DNA of 64,000 bases. It comes from Variovorax fucosicus. GTDB taxonomy: Bacteria; Pseudomonadota; Gammaproteobacteria; Burkholderiales; Burkholderiaceae_C. This document shows, piece by piece, positions 47,602 to 56,091 of this stretch (position 1 is the stretch's first letter; every line of letters starts with the position of its first letter). The stretch covers positions 186,001 through 250,000 of the forward strand of contig NZ_JASZYU010000003.1 of NCBI RefSeq assembly GCF_030316825.1, in the 5' to 3' direction. Below the pieces are notes generated by a model that was given only the letters and a program-made list of their open reading frames with translations, made no database searches and had not been told where the DNA came from. The position numbers and the translations under genes are program-made.

Positions 47602-48114
47602 TCATTTGAGCCGGCGCAGGCCCGGGCGGTTGGCGGCCATCGGGGCCGGGCCGCCGTCCATCAGCTCATGCAGCCGGCGGCGGGCCCGCGACAGGCGTGA
47701 CATCACGGTGCCGGCCGGGATGCCGAGCACCTTGGCGACCTGGGCATAGGAGAGGTCTTCGAGGGCCACCAGCAGCAGCACGGCGCGCTGGTCTTCGGGC
47801 AGCAGCAGCAGGCAGCGCTGCAGGTCGATGCCGTCGTCGTGCCGGCTGTCGACGCTGCGCAGTTCGTGCGCGGCATCGGCGATGTCGACCACCGCGCGCG
47901 GAGGCGACCGGCGCAGTTGGCTGGCGAACAGGTTGTGCATGATCGTGAACAGCCAGGCGCGCAGGTCGCTGCCGACCGTCCAGAGGCGCCACTTGCTGCA
48001 GGCGCGCTCCAATGTGTCCTGCACCAGGTCGTCGGCCGCCCAGGCGTCGCCCGTCAGCGCCCGCGCGTAGCGGCGCAGGCTCGGGATGTGGTCGACGAGG
48101 GGCGCGGTGTCCAT
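47602..48114 (-). CDS. ECF-type RNA polymerase sigma factor
   Basis: A 170-aa sigma-70 family protein of the extracytoplasmic-function class. Region 2 contains 'YARALTGDAWAADDLVQDTLERA' region and 'LFTIMHNLFASQLRR'; region 4 holds the helix-turn-helix 'LSYAQVAKVLGIPAGTVMSRLSRARR' region. ATG 48114 (MDTAPLVDHIPSLRRYARAL) gives the expected length, although the frame stays open to 48240. The anti-sigma gene and a COG4315 lipoprotein follow in the same direction. Such sets answer envelope or oxidative stress, but the trigger here is unknown. Confidence 0.9.
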   Translation of the reverse strand: MDTAPLVDHIPSLRRYARALTGDAWAADDLVQDTLERACSKWRLWTVGSDLRAWLFTIMHNLFASQLRRSPPRAVVDIADAAHELRSVDSRHDDGIDLQRCLLLLPEDQRAVLLLVALEDLSYAQVAKVLGIPAGTVMSRLSRARRRLHELMDGGPAPMAANRPGLRRLK

Positions 48115-48157
48115 GAAGAGCACAAACGCCGCCGGTGCCCCGTTTATTCCCTCGTCC

Positions 48158-48736
48158 TCAGGAAGTTTCTGTTCGGAGGACGCGGCGCTTGAGCAGCACG
48201 GCGGGGTTGCCGGTGTAGACCCCCCAGGGCTCGAGCGCACTGAAGGCGACGGCCCGCGCCCCCAGCACCGCGCCTTCGCCCACCGTCACGCCGGGGCCGA
48301 CGAAAGCCTCGGCTGCGATCCAGGCCTTGGCGCCGATCGCAATCGGTTTGGCGAACAGCTGGAACTCGGGCGTGGAGATGTCGTGGGTGCCGGCACAAAG
48401 GTGTGCGCCCTGCGACACCAGTGCGCCTTCCCCGAGAGAGATCGGCGCCATGTTGTAGCAGTTGACCCGTTCGGCCAGCAACGTCCGGTCGGCCATTTGC
48501 AGGTGCGGCGGATACCAGACGGTGGCACTGCCGCGCACGTCGGCGAGTTCGCCCATCTGCGCGCCAAAGAGCTTCAACAGGAAACGGCGCCAGCCACGCA
48601 GCGGCGGCGGCGTCCACGAGGCGAGCACGGCCCACGCGAGGCCCCATGCGGCACGGAACAGCCGGTTCGACAGCGTGAAGCTGGGGCCGCCCTGGTGCGG
48701 TCGCACCTGCCGGGCATCGAGGGGTTGGAGTGCCAT
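48158..48736 (-). CDS. WcaF-like hexapeptide acetyltransferase
   Basis: Left-handed beta-helix acyltransferase of 192 aa, close to the family called putative colanic-acid biosynthesis acetyltransferase (WcaF-like). The N-terminal 'FTLSNRLFRAAWGLAWAVLA' is followed by hexapeptide repeats from about residue 90, with the conserved 'LVSQGAHLCAGTHDISTPEF' carrying the catalytic-type histidines, and 'GVYTGNPAVLLKRR' at the end. Start ATG 48736. It stands apart from any polysaccharide cluster, so the acceptor sugar is unknown. smpB lies upstream on the same strand by 26 bp. Confidence 0.85.
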   Translation of the reverse strand: MALQPLDARQVRPHQGGPSFTLSNRLFRAAWGLAWAVLASWTPPPLRGWRRFLLKLFGAQMGELADVRGSATVWYPPHLQMADRTLLAERVNCYNMAPISLGEGALVSQGAHLCAGTHDISTPEFQLFAKPIAIGAKAWIAAEAFVGPGVTVGEGAVLGARAVAFSALEPWGVYTGNPAVLLKRRVLRTETS

Positions 48737-48762
48737 GGTGGGGGAGGGACGGTATGGATGGT

Positions 48763-49242
48763 TCAGCGGCTGCGGCTTTTCATCGCCCGCTCGACCTCGC
48801 GCTTGCCTTCGCGGTCCTTGATGGTGTCGCGCTTGTCGTGCTCGGCCTTTCCCTTGGCGAGCGCGATCTCGCACTTCACCTTGCCGGCCTTCCAGTGCAG
48901 GTTGAGTGGCACCAGCGTGTAGCCCTTTTGCTCGACCTTGCCGGTGAGGCGGCGGATCTGTTCCTTGTGCAGCAGCAACTTCTTGGTGCGGATCGAGTCA
49001 GGCGTGGTGTGGGTCGAAGCGCTGCGCAGCGGATTGATCTGGCAGCCGACGATGAACATCTCGCCGTCGCGGATCATGACGTAGCCGTCGGTCAGTTGCA
49101 CCTTGCCCTCGCGCAGCGATTTGACTTCCCAGCCCTCGAGCACCATTCCGGCCTCGAAGCGTTCCTCGAAGAAGTAGTTGTAGGCCGCCTTCTTGTTGTC
49201 GGCAATGCGGGTGGAGGGGTCTTGTTTTTTCTTGGTGGCCAT
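48763..49242 (-). CDS. smpB: SsrA-binding protein SmpB
   Basis: Partner of tmRNA in trans-translation, which frees ribosomes stalled on broken mRNAs. The 159-aa product starts [19 protein letters not shown] and shows '[19 protein letters not shown]', '[16 protein letters not shown]' and '[22 protein letters not shown]' region; a basic tail ends the protein, as expected. Divergent from ratA-rnfH across 63 bp, a gene neighbourhood conserved in many proteobacteria. The gap contains a TACAAT box (49274-49279) suited to the ratA direction. Confidence 0.96.
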   Translation of the reverse strand: MATKKKQDPSTRIADNKKAAYNYFFEERFEAGMVLEGWEVKSLREGKVQLTDGYVMIRDGEMFIVGCQINPLRSASTHTTPDSIRTKKLLLHKEQIRRLTGKVEQKGYTLVPLNLHWKAGKVKCEIALAKGKAEHDKRDTIKDREGKREVERAMKSRSR

Positions 49243-49305
49243 GGCGCTTGATTTGGGGTCTGCATGGCTTCAATACAATCCGTCGCGCACGCTCGTGCCC
49301 ATTCT

Positions 49306-49755
49306 ATGAAAACAGTTCACAAGTCCGTTTTGATCTGGTACAGCGCCGAAGAGATGTATGCGCTCGTCACGGACGTCGCGAAGTATCCCGAGTTTCTGCC
49401 CTGGTGCGACCGCTCCAGAGTCATCGAGGAGGACGAGGCCGGCATGACGGCCGAAGTCGGCCTCGGTTTCGGTGGCATTCACCAGAGTTTCACCACGCGC
49501 AACACCCACGTGCCCGGCCGCGAAGTGCGGCTCAAACTGGTGAGCGGCCCGTTCTCCACGCTTGACGGCGTCTGGAAGTTCCTGCCGGTGGGCGGCAAGG
49601 CCGAGCGCGCCTGCCGCATCGACCTGAACCTGAGCTACGGGTTCAGCAATTTCGGCTTGCAGACTCTCATCGGCCCGATGTTCGACACGATCGCCTCCAG
49701 CCTGGTCGAAGCCTTCGTCAAGCGCGCGGAACAGGTCTACGGCAAGCCCGCCTGA
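49306..49755 (+). CDS. ratA: RatA/COQ10-like START-domain protein
   Basis: A 149-aa polyketide-cyclase/START-fold protein similar to E. coli RatA and mitochondrial Coq10. It begins MKTVHKSVLIWYSAEEMYAL and contains 'VTDVAKYPEFLPWCDRSRV' and 'GPFSTLDGVWKFLPV', conserved in the family. RatA was described as a toxin that blocks 70S formation, while Coq10 homologues bind ubiquinone; which role applies is unresolved. ATG 49306 fits the family; an in-frame ATG at 49264 exists. It overlaps rnfH by one base (TGATG). Confidence 0.9.
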   Translation: MKTVHKSVLIWYSAEEMYALVTDVAKYPEFLPWCDRSRVIEEDEAGMTAEVGLGFGGIHQSFTTRNTHVPGREVRLKLVSGPFSTLDGVWKFLPVGGKAERACRIDLNLSYGFSNFGLQTLIGPMFDTIASSLVEAFVKRAEQVYGKPA

Positions 49756-50084
49756 TGCAGATCACGCTGGTCTATTCGCCGGCACCGCGCGAAGTGTTCG
49801 AAGCGCTGCTGACGCTGCCCGAAGGGGCCACTGCACGCGATGCGGTGCTTGCCAGCGCACTGCCGGCGCAGTTTCCGGCGCTGGACTGGGCGGCATTGCC
49901 CGCTGGTCTCTGGGGCCGCGCCATCGCGTGGGATCGTGCGTTGAGCGACGGCGACCGCATCGAGCTGTGCCGGCCGCTTGTCGTCGATCCCAAAGTGGCA
50001 CGGCGTGAGCGTTTCCGCCGGCAAGGTGCGCGTGCGACGGGGCTGTTTGCCCGGCGGCGCGACGGCGGCAAGGCTGGCTACTGA
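49755..50084 (+). CDS. rnfH: RnfH family protein
   Basis: A 109-aa ubiquitin-like (beta-grasp) protein of the RnfH/UPF0125 family, opening MQITLVYSPAPREVFEALL and containing 'DRIELCRPLVVDPKVARRERF' region, the family signature. It is often proposed as the antitoxin-like partner of RatA, although direct proof is limited. Coupled to ratA by a TGATG overlap; a rho-independent terminator follows 27 bp downstream. Confidence 0.9.
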   Translation: MQITLVYSPAPREVFEALLTLPEGATARDAVLASALPAQFPALDWAALPAGLWGRAIAWDRALSDGDRIELCRPLVVDPKVARRERFRRQGARATGLFARRRDGGKAGY

Positions 50085-50110
50085 GCCTTCCGAAAGCCGA
50101 AAGGCAAAGG

Positions 50111-50139
50111 GCGCTATCTTTTCGATAGCGCGCTTTTTT
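50111..50139 (+). terminator. terminator after rnfH
   Basis: An 8-bp stem (50111-50118 with 50124-50131), TTTTC loop and a downstream GCTTTTTT tail. It also abuts the stop codon of the converging DUF4124 gene. Confidence 0.85.
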
Positions 50140-50659
50140 ACTTGCAGTCGCTGTCGATCACCGACTGCACGCGCTGTGCTTCGGCAGCCCGCGCCTTGTC
50201 GTCCATGATCTCGCGCTCACCCTGTGCGTTGACGCGCGCGACGCGGATGCCGCTGTCGAAAGTGGCCTTGCCCTGCTTGGCACGGGCGCAGTTGTCGGAC
50301 TTGGCCTGCGCAACCTTCTGGGCCTCGGCGGCCTGCTTGGCTTTTTCGGCCTCCTCGGCCTTGCGTGTCTTTTCCGCGAGTTCCTTGTCGACGCCGGCCG
50401 GCTTCGGGAGACCGGCCGGAGGCGCGGCACCTGCCGCAGCTGCGTCCGGGGCAGATGCAGCACTGGGCGCGGGCGCGACGCTCGCGCGCTGCGAAGCGCC
50501 GGCTGCGCGACGCAGGATGTTCTTTTCGGGCACGTCGAGCGGCGGCGGCTGGTCGCTGAAAACCTTCTTGCCGGTGTTGTCGATCCACTGCCATTGCGCG
50601 CTGGCCGCCAGCGGCAATGCGCAGGCGAATCCGAGAATCAAGACGTGCAAAAATTTCAT
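50138..50659 (-). CDS. DUF4124-domain periplasmic protein
   Basis: A 173-aa exported protein. Residues 1-22 (MKFLHVLILGFACALPLAASAQ) are a signal peptide; residues 23-50 form a short DUF4124 unit ('WQWIDNTGKKVFSDQPPP'). A long Ala/Pro linker (55-90) and a Glu/Lys/Ala coiled coil (90-125) follow, then a conserved end with two cysteines ('DNCARAKQG', 'IDSDCK') that may form a disulfide. Start at 50659 is chosen for the signal peptide. Function of DUF4124 proteins is unknown. It is divergent from guaB across about 180 bp. Confidence 0.88.
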   Translation of the reverse strand: MKFLHVLILGFACALPLAASAQWQWIDNTGKKVFSDQPPPLDVPEKNILRRAAGASQRASVAPAPSAASAPDAAAAGAAPPAGLPKPAGVDKELAEKTRKAEEAEKAKQAAEAQKVAQAKSDNCARAKQGKATFDSGIRVARVNAQGEREIMDDKARAAEAQRVQSVIDSDCK

Positions 50660-50812
50660 GGCAGGAAGTTTAGCGCTGTGTGAGGGTTTGTAACGCCGTC
50701 GACGGCGCATTTACCGTGTAACGCGGGCATTCGGCAACAGTTGCGGAAGACGTAGGGGGCATTCGGCGCGGGGGCAAGGCCCGGGTCGTCCGGGTAACTA
50801 CGGAGCGATCGT

Positions 50813-50818
50813 TACAAT
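50813..50818 (+). promoter_or_regulatory. candidate -10 box of the guaB promoter
   Basis: TACAAT lies 22 bp before the guaB ATG, giving a very short 5' leader with a TGGAG Shine-Dalgarno. The -35 region is poor. Two direct copies of GGGCATTCGGC lie upstream (50725-50735 and 50757-50767), 32 bp apart, and might be regulator sites. Confidence 0.4.
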
Positions 50819-50839
50819 CCGTCTTTTGGAGCTTCACCC

Positions 50840-52309
50840 ATGCGCCTTCTCGGCAAAGCGCTCACCTTCGACGATGTGTTGTTGGTGCCAGCGTTCTCCC
50901 AGGTCCTGCCCAAGGACACCTCCCTCGCCACCCGACTCTCCCGCAACATCGCGCTGAACCTGCCACTGGTGTCCGCGGCGATGGACACCGTGACCGAAGC
51001 GCGCCTCGCGATCGCGATCGCACAAGAGGGTGGGATCGGTATCGTGCACAAGAACCTCACTGCGCAACAGCAGGCCGCCGAGGTGGCCCGCGTGAAGCGC
51101 TATGAATCGGGCGTGCTGCGCGACCCGGTGGTGATCACGCCGACGCACTCTGTGCGGCAGGTGATGGCGCTGTCGGACCAGCTCGGCATTTCGGGGTTTC
51201 CGGTCATCGACGGCGGCAAGGTGGTCGGCATCGTGACCGGGCGCGACCTGCGCTTCGAAACGCGCTACGACGTGCCGGTCAGCGAGATCATGACGCAGCG
51301 CGACAAGCTCATCACCGTGCCCGACGGCACCACGCTGGCCGACGCCAAGGCGCTGCTCAACAAGTACAAGCTCGAGCGGCTGCTCGTCATCAACGGCGAC
51401 TGGGAGCTCAAGGGCCTGATCACCGTCAAGGACATCACCAAGCAGACCAGCTTCCCCAATGCCGCACGCGATGCCAACGGCCGCCTGCGCGTGGGCGCTG
51501 CGGTCGGCGTGGGCGAGGGCACCGAGGAGCGCGTCGAGGCGCTGGTCAAGGCCGGCGTCGACGCCATCGTGGTCGACACCGCGCACGGCCACAGTGCCGG
51601 CGTGATCGAACGTGTGCGCTGGGTCAAGAAGAACTATCCGCAGGTCGACGTGATCGGCGGCAACATCGCAACCGGCGACGCGGCGCGTGCGCTGGCCGAC
51701 GCTGGCGCCGATGCGGTCAAGGTCGGCATCGGCCCCGGCTCGATCTGCACCACGCGCATCGTGGCCGGTGTCGGCGTGCCGCAGATCATGGCGGTCGACA
51801 GCGTCGCCACCGCCTTGCAGGGCACCGGCGTGCCGCTGATCTCCGACGGCGGCGTGCGCTACTCGGGCGACATCGCCAAGGCCATCGCCGCAGGCGCCAG
51901 CACCGTGATGATGGGCAGCATGTTCGCCGGCACCGAAGAGGCGCCCGGCGAGATCGTGCTGTACCAGGGCCGCAGCTACAAGAGTTACCGAGGCATGGGC
52001 AGCATCGGCGCCATGCAGCAGGGCAGCGCCGACCGCTACTTCCAGGAGTCGAGCACTGGCAACCCCAACACCGACAAGCTGGTGCCCGAGGGCATCGAAG
52101 GCCGCGTGCCCTACAAGGGCTCGATCGTTTCCATCGTCTATCAGATGGCCGGCGGCGTGCGCGCCAGCATGGGCTACTGCGGCTGCGCCACGATCGAGGA
52201 CATGAAGAACAAGGCCGAGTTCGTCGAGATCACCACGGCCGGCATCCGCGAGAGCCACGTGCACGACGTCCAGATCACGAAGGAAGCGCCGAACTACCGC
52301 GCCGAGTAA
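50840..52309 (+). CDS. guaB: IMP dehydrogenase
   Basis: Oxidises IMP to XMP with NAD+, the committed step to GMP. The 489-aa product starts [17 protein letters not shown]; a TIM barrel is interrupted by two CBS domains at about residues 90-205 ('[25 protein letters not shown]' region). The catalytic cysteine lies in '[15 protein letters not shown]', and the mobile flap has '[18 protein letters not shown]'. Divergent from a DUF4124 gene. guaA lies downstream but is separated by a toxin-antitoxin insertion. Confidence 0.97.
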   Translation: MRLLGKALTFDDVLLVPAFSQVLPKDTSLATRLSRNIALNLPLVSAAMDTVTEARLAIAIAQEGGIGIVHKNLTAQQQAAEVARVKRYESGVLRDPVVITPTHSVRQVMALSDQLGISGFPVIDGGKVVGIVTGRDLRFETRYDVPVSEIMTQRDKLITVPDGTTLADAKALLNKYKLERLLVINGDWELKGLITVKDITKQTSFPNAARDANGRLRVGAAVGVGEGTEERVEALVKAGVDAIVVDTAHGHSAGVIERVRWVKKNYPQVDVIGGNIATGDAARALADAGADAVKVGIGPGSICTTRIVAGVGVPQIMAVDSVATALQGTGVPLISDGGVRYSGDIAKAIAAGASTVMMGSMFAGTEEAPGEIVLYQGRSYKSYRGMGSIGAMQQGSADRYFQESSTGNPNTDKLVPEGIEGRVPYKGSIVSIVYQMAGGVRASMGYCGCATIEDMKNKAEFVEITTAGIRESHVHDVQITKEAPNYRAE

Positions 52310-52312
52310 GTG

Positions 52313-52393
52313 GCCCCCACGCTCCCCCACTGCGTGTGGGTCGCTGCCCCCCGAGGGGGCCGCAGGCCGGCTTGGGGCGGCCCGGCGCCGGCC
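52313..52393. repeat. GC-rich extragenic hairpin repeat
   Basis: About 80 bp of very GC-rich, non-coding sequence after guaB. It includes a perfect hairpin GCCCCC/CGA/GGGGGC (52346-52360) and the flanking 'CCCCCACTGCGTGTGGGTCG'. Sequences of this look occur many times in Comamonadaceae genomes as extragenic repeats (from memory). It may act as a terminator-like or boundary element ahead of the toxin-antitoxin pair. Confidence 0.5.
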
Positions 52394-52401
52394 TCGATCC
52401 A

Positions 52402-52475
52402 ATCTGGCCAGACCTTGAAAGTCGGGCCAGATTGGCATTAGAATTTGGGCCAGATTCAATTTTTCTGGCCCAAAT
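52402..52475. promoter_or_regulatory. operator region of the Phd/VapC pair
   Basis: A perfect 12-bp inverted repeat ATTTGGGCCAGA (52443-52454) / TCTGGCCCAAAT (52464-52475) surrounds the antitoxin start; the right arm contains the A of the ATG. Further copies of the same core lie upstream: the palindrome TCTGGCCAGA (52403-52412) and GGGCCAGATT (52424-52433). Four related half-sites are the layout expected for autoregulation by a Phd-type antitoxin. Confidence 0.7.
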
Positions 52476-52722
52476 GCAATCCATCGGCATCGCTGAAGCC
52501 AAGAACAACTTCTCGGCCCTGATCGACCTGGTCGAAAAGGGCGAAGAGGTTCGCATCACCCGCCACGGCAAGGAAGTCGTGCGCATGCTGCCGGTGCGGC
52601 GCAAGCCGGTCATCACCGACGAGCAGATCGAGCGCGAACTCGGCCAGATCGACGCGCTCCACGCCACCATCAAGCCAGGCCTTTCTCCGCGTGCATTGCG
52701 GGGAGAAGGGCGCCAGTCATGA
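52474..52722 (+). CDS. Phd/YefM-type antitoxin
   Basis: An 82-aa antitoxin: residues 1-50 (MQSIGIAEAKNNFSALIDL, then 'GEEVRITRHGKEVVRMLP') form the Phd/YefM DNA-binding fold; the C-terminal half is charged and probably wraps the toxin. ATG 52474 is chosen because it opens the canonical domain and overlaps its own operator, which would make the mRNA nearly leaderless. The stop overlaps the toxin start as ATGA. Proposed to neutralise the PIN toxin and repress the operon. Confidence 0.9.
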   Translation: MQSIGIAEAKNNFSALIDLVEKGEEVRITRHGKEVVRMLPVRRKPVITDEQIERELGQIDALHATIKPGLSPRALRGEGRQS

Positions 52723-53153
52723 CAGCCTTCGTCATGGACGCCTCCGTCACCGCCGCTTGGCTACTGCCCGACCAGGCCAGCGAACACACCCGCAGGCTCT
52801 ACGCCGCCATCCGGCGCGACGAGGTCGAGCCGCAGGCGCCCAATGCCTGGCAATGGGAGTGCGCCAACATCCTCGCCAATGGCGTGCGCAGCGGCCGCAT
52901 TCCATCGTCCGCGGTCGAGGGGTTGTGGAGTGTGCTCGATGCCATCCGCCACCGCGTCGAATTGCACGAACTCGCACCCGCCCAGCACAAGGCCGTGCTC
53001 GCGGTGGCCATCGACGTCGGCGTCTCGCTCTACGACGCGGGCTATCTCTGGCTCGCCAAGTCGCTCAATCTCCCGCTCGCCACCTTCGACGAGCAACTCA
53101 TCCAGGCAGCGCCCAAGGCGGGCGTGAAGCTGTTCGACATTTCAACGCTCTGA
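52719..53153 (+). CDS. VapC-type PIN-domain toxin
   Basis: A 144-aa PIN-domain ribonuclease. The acidic metal-binding residues are visible: Asp7 in '[14 protein letters not shown]', Glu47 in 'WQWECANIL', Asp106 in '[11 protein letters not shown]' and Asp124 in 'LATFDEQLI', so the active site seems intact. VapC toxins cut tRNA or rRNA when freed from antitoxin. The ATGA overlap with the antitoxin ensures coupled translation. The module sits between guaB and guaA, 10 bp before guaA, and so shares its upstream region with an essential-type purine gene. Confidence 0.9.
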   Translation: MTAFVMDASVTAAWLLPDQASEHTRRLYAAIRRDEVEPQAPNAWQWECANILANGVRSGRIPSSAVEGLWSVLDAIRHRVELHELAPAQHKAVLAVAIDVGVSLYDAGYLWLAKSLNLPLATFDEQLIQAAPKAGVKLFDISTL

Positions 53154-53163
53154 GTCTTCGCCC

Positions 53164-54780
53164 ATGCAACACGACAAGATCCTCATCCTCGATTTCGGCT
53201 CGCAAGTCACGCAGCTGATCGCACGCCGCGTGCGCGAAGCACATGTGCTCAGCGAAGTGCACCCCTGCGACGTCACCGACGAATGGGTGCGCGAATACGC
53301 GGCCGATGGCCACCTCAAGGGCGTGATTCTTTCGGGCAGCCACGCCAGCGTCTATGAAGAGACCACCGACAAGGCCCCGCAGGCCGTCTTCGACCTCGGC
53401 GTGCCCGTGCTCGGCATCTGCTACGGCATGCAGACCATGGCCCACCAGCTCGGCGGCAAGGTCGAAGGCGGCCACAAGCGCGAGTTCGGCTTTGCCGCCG
53501 TGCGCGCCCATGGCCACACCGCGCTGCTGAAGGACATTGCCGACTTCACCACGCCCGAAGGCCACGGCATGCTCAACGTGTGGATGAGCCACGGCGACAA
53601 GGTCACCGCGCTGCCCCCAGGTTTCAAGCTCATGGCCTCGACCGACAGCTGCCCGATCGCCGGCATGGCCGACGAAGCGCGCCGCTACTACGCGCTGCAG
53701 TTCCACCCCGAAGTCACGCACACGGTGCAGGGCAAGGCGATCATCGAACGCTTCGTGCTCGGCATCTGCGAAGCGAAACCCGACTGGGTCATGCGCGACC
53801 ACATCGCCGAAGCCGTGCAGAAGATCCGCGAGCAGGTCGGCGATGAAGAGGTCATCCTCGGCCTCTCGGGCGGTGTCGATTCGAGCGTGGCCGCTGCGCT
53901 GATCCACCGCGCCATCGGCGACCAGCTGACCTGCGTGTTCGTCGACCACGGCCTGCTGCGTCTCAACGAAGGCGACATGGTCATGGAGATGTTCGAAGGA
54001 AAGCTGCACGCGAAGGTGATTCGTGTCGACGCCAGCGACCTGTTCCTCGGCAAGCTCGCCGGCGTGAGCGACCCCGAAGCCAAGCGCAAGATCATCGGCG
54101 GCGAATTCGTCACCGTGTTCAAGCAGGAAGCCGCCAAGCTCAAGGCCGGCGACGGCGGGCACAAGGGTGCCACGTTCCTCGCGCAGGGCACGATCTACCC
54201 TGACGTCATCGAGTCGGGCGGTGCCAAGAGCAAGAAGGCCGTCACCATCAAGAGCCACCACAACGTGGGAGGGCTGCCTGAACAACTCGGCCTCAAGCTG
54301 TTGGAGCCGCTGCGCGACCTGTTCAAGGACGAAGTGCGCGAACTGGGCGTGGCACTCGGCCTGCCGCCCGAGATGGTGTACCGCCATCCGTTCCCGGGCC
54401 CCGGCTTGGGCGTGCGCATCCTCGGCGAAGTGAAGAAGGAATACGCCGACCTGCTGCGCCGCGCAGACGCGATCTTCATCGAGGAGCTGCGCAACTTCAA
54501 GGACGAGACCGGCAAGAGCTGGTACGACCTCACGAGCCAGGCCTTCACCGTGTTCCTGCCGGTCAAGAGCGTGGGCGTGATGGGCGACGGCCGCACCTAC
54601 GATTACGTGGTGGCGCTGCGCGCGGTGCAGACCAGCGACTTCATGACGGCCGACTGGGCCGAGCTGCCGTATGCGCTGCTCAAGAAGGTGTCGGGCCGCA
54701 TCATCAACGAGGTGCGCGGGATCAACCGCGTGACCTACGACGTGTCGAGCAAGCCGCCGGCGACGATCGAGTGGGAGTGA
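53164..54780 (+). CDS. guaA: GMP synthase (glutamine-hydrolysing)
   Basis: Aminates XMP to GMP using glutamine. The 538-aa product has an N-terminal class I glutamine amidotransferase domain (to about 205) with the catalytic cysteine in '[10 protein letters not shown]' and His/Glu in 'QFHPEVTHT', then the ATP-pyrophosphatase domain with P-loop '[11 protein letters not shown]' and the C-terminal dimer domain ending PATIEWE. Its last codons match a second copy at 57860-57874, consistent with use as an integration site that leaves the gene intact. Confidence 0.97.
   Translation: MQHDKILILDFGSQVTQLIARRVREAHVLSEVHPCDVTDEWVREYAADGHLKGVILSGSHASVYEETTDKAPQAVFDLGVPVLGICYGMQTMAHQLGGKVEGGHKREFGFAAVRAHGHTALLKDIADFTTPEGHGMLNVWMSHGDKVTALPPGFKLMASTDSCPIAGMADEARRYYALQFHPEVTHTVQGKAIIERFVLGICEAKPDWVMRDHIAEAVQKIREQVGDEEVILGLSGGVDSSVAAALIHRAIGDQLTCVFVDHGLLRLNEGDMVMEMFEGKLHAKVIRVDASDLFLGKLAGVSDPEAKRKIIGGEFVTVFKQEAAKLKAGDGGHKGATFLAQGTIYPDVIESGGAKSKKAVTIKSHHNVGGLPEQLGLKLLEPLRDLFKDEVRELGVALGLPPEMVYRHPFPGPGLGVRILGEVKKEYADLLRRADAIFIEELRNFKDETGKSWYDLTSQAFTVFLPVKSVGVMGDGRTYDYVVALRAVQTSDFMTADWAELPYALLKKVSGRIINEVRGINRVTYDVSSKPPATIEWE
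54766..54780 (+). other. putative attL: guaA 3' end
   Basis: ATCGAGTGGGAGTGA (last codons and stop of guaA) recurs at 57860-57874 with one mismatch; the 12-bp core GAGTGGGAGTGA (54769-54780 and 57863-57874) is identical. The 3' end of guaA is a known integration target of genomic islands with guaA-specific integrases. Confidence 0.75.
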
Positions 54781-54902
54781 GGGGATCGAGCGGTAGCAGC
54801 GGATTCTCCGGAACGTCGACGATCGCGGCCGTCTGCTCCGACATCGTCTAGCGGACTTGCTGTGGAAGCCGCTTTGCGGGCACTGACTAAGTGGGGTAGC
54901 GC

Positions 54903-55814
54903 ATGAACCAACCCAGGCGGCACATTCCATCCAACATTCCCTCGCGTTGCGAGCTTCCCTTCTGGCGTGGAAGCATCGAGGAGGAGGACCCGGTTCATTG
55001 CATCTACTGCGGTGCCGGGATGGATGACTACTACGACCTTGACCTGTGGGATGTCGCCTTCGAGGATTTCGCGGCCTTCCACGAAGTAATGATTCGGGAT
55101 CCCTACTTCAATGGCCCTCCCTTCGGACATCCTCATGTGGTATTGGGAGGGGACATCGTGGAGAGGAAGGTGTGCCTGCATATCTGCCCTGCTTGCGGCT
55201 GGTGGATCGCCGAGGATCGAGCGGTTCTGCCAGCGATGCATTGGCAGCACTGGGCCGTGACGCTGGCTTCGGCACCAGTCCTAGAAGAACTTGCACTCAA
55301 CGACATCGGCGCGCCTCTTCAGCAGGTGCGACGCTACCTGATGCAGAAGTTCGAGGCGCGTGCGTCGATGCACCCACGGCTGTTCGAGTTGACTGTGGCC
55401 AGCGTTTTCGGTGATCTCGGGTACCTAGCGCATGCGACCGGCTATTCGAACGACGGCGGGGTCGACGTGATCCTGGAGGATGGTTCGGGCGCGAGGATTG
55501 GCGTTCAAGTCAAGCGGCGGAGGGAGGCAGTGGAAGTGGAGCAAGTCAGGGCATTTCTGGGGGCCCTCGTGCTGGGGGGCTATACCCGCGGCGTGTATGT
55601 GTCCGCATCGCGCTTTAGCCGCGGCGCGCACAAGGCGGCGCGCCGCAGTACACAAGCGGTTATGCCCATCGAGCTCGTCGATGCGGGCCGCTTCTTTGAC
55701 ATGCTCGGCTATGCCCAGTTAAGGCACCGACCGAGACCGGAGGACTGCAATATCACCCGGGCAAAGCCACTGACGTTCCACGGACACGACTGCTGTCACC
55801 TCAATGCCCTGTAG
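54903..55814 (+). CDS. Mrr-type restriction-endonuclease-like protein with N-terminal zinc ribbon
   Basis: A 303-aa protein. Residues 33-98 carry two CxxC pairs (Cys33/Cys36 and Cys95/Cys98) able to bind zinc. From about 155 to 255 lies an Mrr_cat-like PD-(D/E)xK nuclease fold: Glu162 in 'HPRLFELTVASVFGDLGY', Asp188 in 'NDGGVDVILED', and Gln202-x-Lys204 in 'IGVQVKRRREAVEVEQ'. The nuclease probably cuts modified or invading DNA. Its base composition is visibly less GC-rich than the neighbours, and it is the first gene inside the guaA-flanking repeats. No methylase gene is nearby, in line with a type IV-like role. Confidence 0.75.
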   Translation: MNQPRRHIPSNIPSRCELPFWRGSIEEEDPVHCIYCGAGMDDYYDLDLWDVAFEDFAAFHEVMIRDPYFNGPPFGHPHVVLGGDIVERKVCLHICPACGWWIAEDRAVLPAMHWQHWAVTLASAPVLEELALNDIGAPLQQVRRYLMQKFEARASMHPRLFELTVASVFGDLGYLAHATGYSNDGGVDVILEDGSGARIGVQVKRRREAVEVEQVRAFLGALVLGGYTRGVYVSASRFSRGAHKAARRSTQAVMPIELVDAGRFFDMLGYAQLRHRPRPEDCNITRAKPLTFHGHDCCHLNAL

Positions 55815-55861
55815 TCAAGCGTCGTTGAGCTACTGATATAGGTTGTTGGTTGACGCGATCT

Positions 55862-56091
55862 CTAGAACGGCAAGTCGCCGTCGAACCCAACCTTCGACTT
55901 CGGGGGCATCGTTGGCTTGGCCCTGGCCTCGAGCGATTTGATGAACCGCACCGAGTTGGCCACATGGTTACATAGCCGCCGCCCATTCGAACAGCCGTTC
56001 AAGCTTGCGCCGTTCAATGGACGAAAGATCAGCCGTGGCGCGTCCATCGCAGGTCGATGCTGTCCAGGGTGTCTGGTAGTCCAGGCGTCAT
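55862..56091 (-). pseudogene. decayed short ORF downstream of the AbiEii-like gene
   Basis: An ATG overlapping the abiEii stop opens a frame that ends after about 20 codons (MTPGLPDTLDSIDLRW...). The next frame continues protein-like with 'ATADLSSIERRKLERLFEWA' to a stop near 55980, and the third frame goes on 'NHVANSVRFIKSLEARA' and ends 'KVGFDGDLPF' at 55862. Read together, the three pieces look like one former gene of about 75 codons broken by two frameshifts. The acidic DGDLPF ending resembles an SSB-type C-terminal tip. No family recognised. Confidence 0.4.

Noticed and set aside
55801..55986. 61-codon minus-strand ORF in the island
   Set aside because: Arg/Ser-rich translation typical of a wrong frame; overlaps the better supported remnant.
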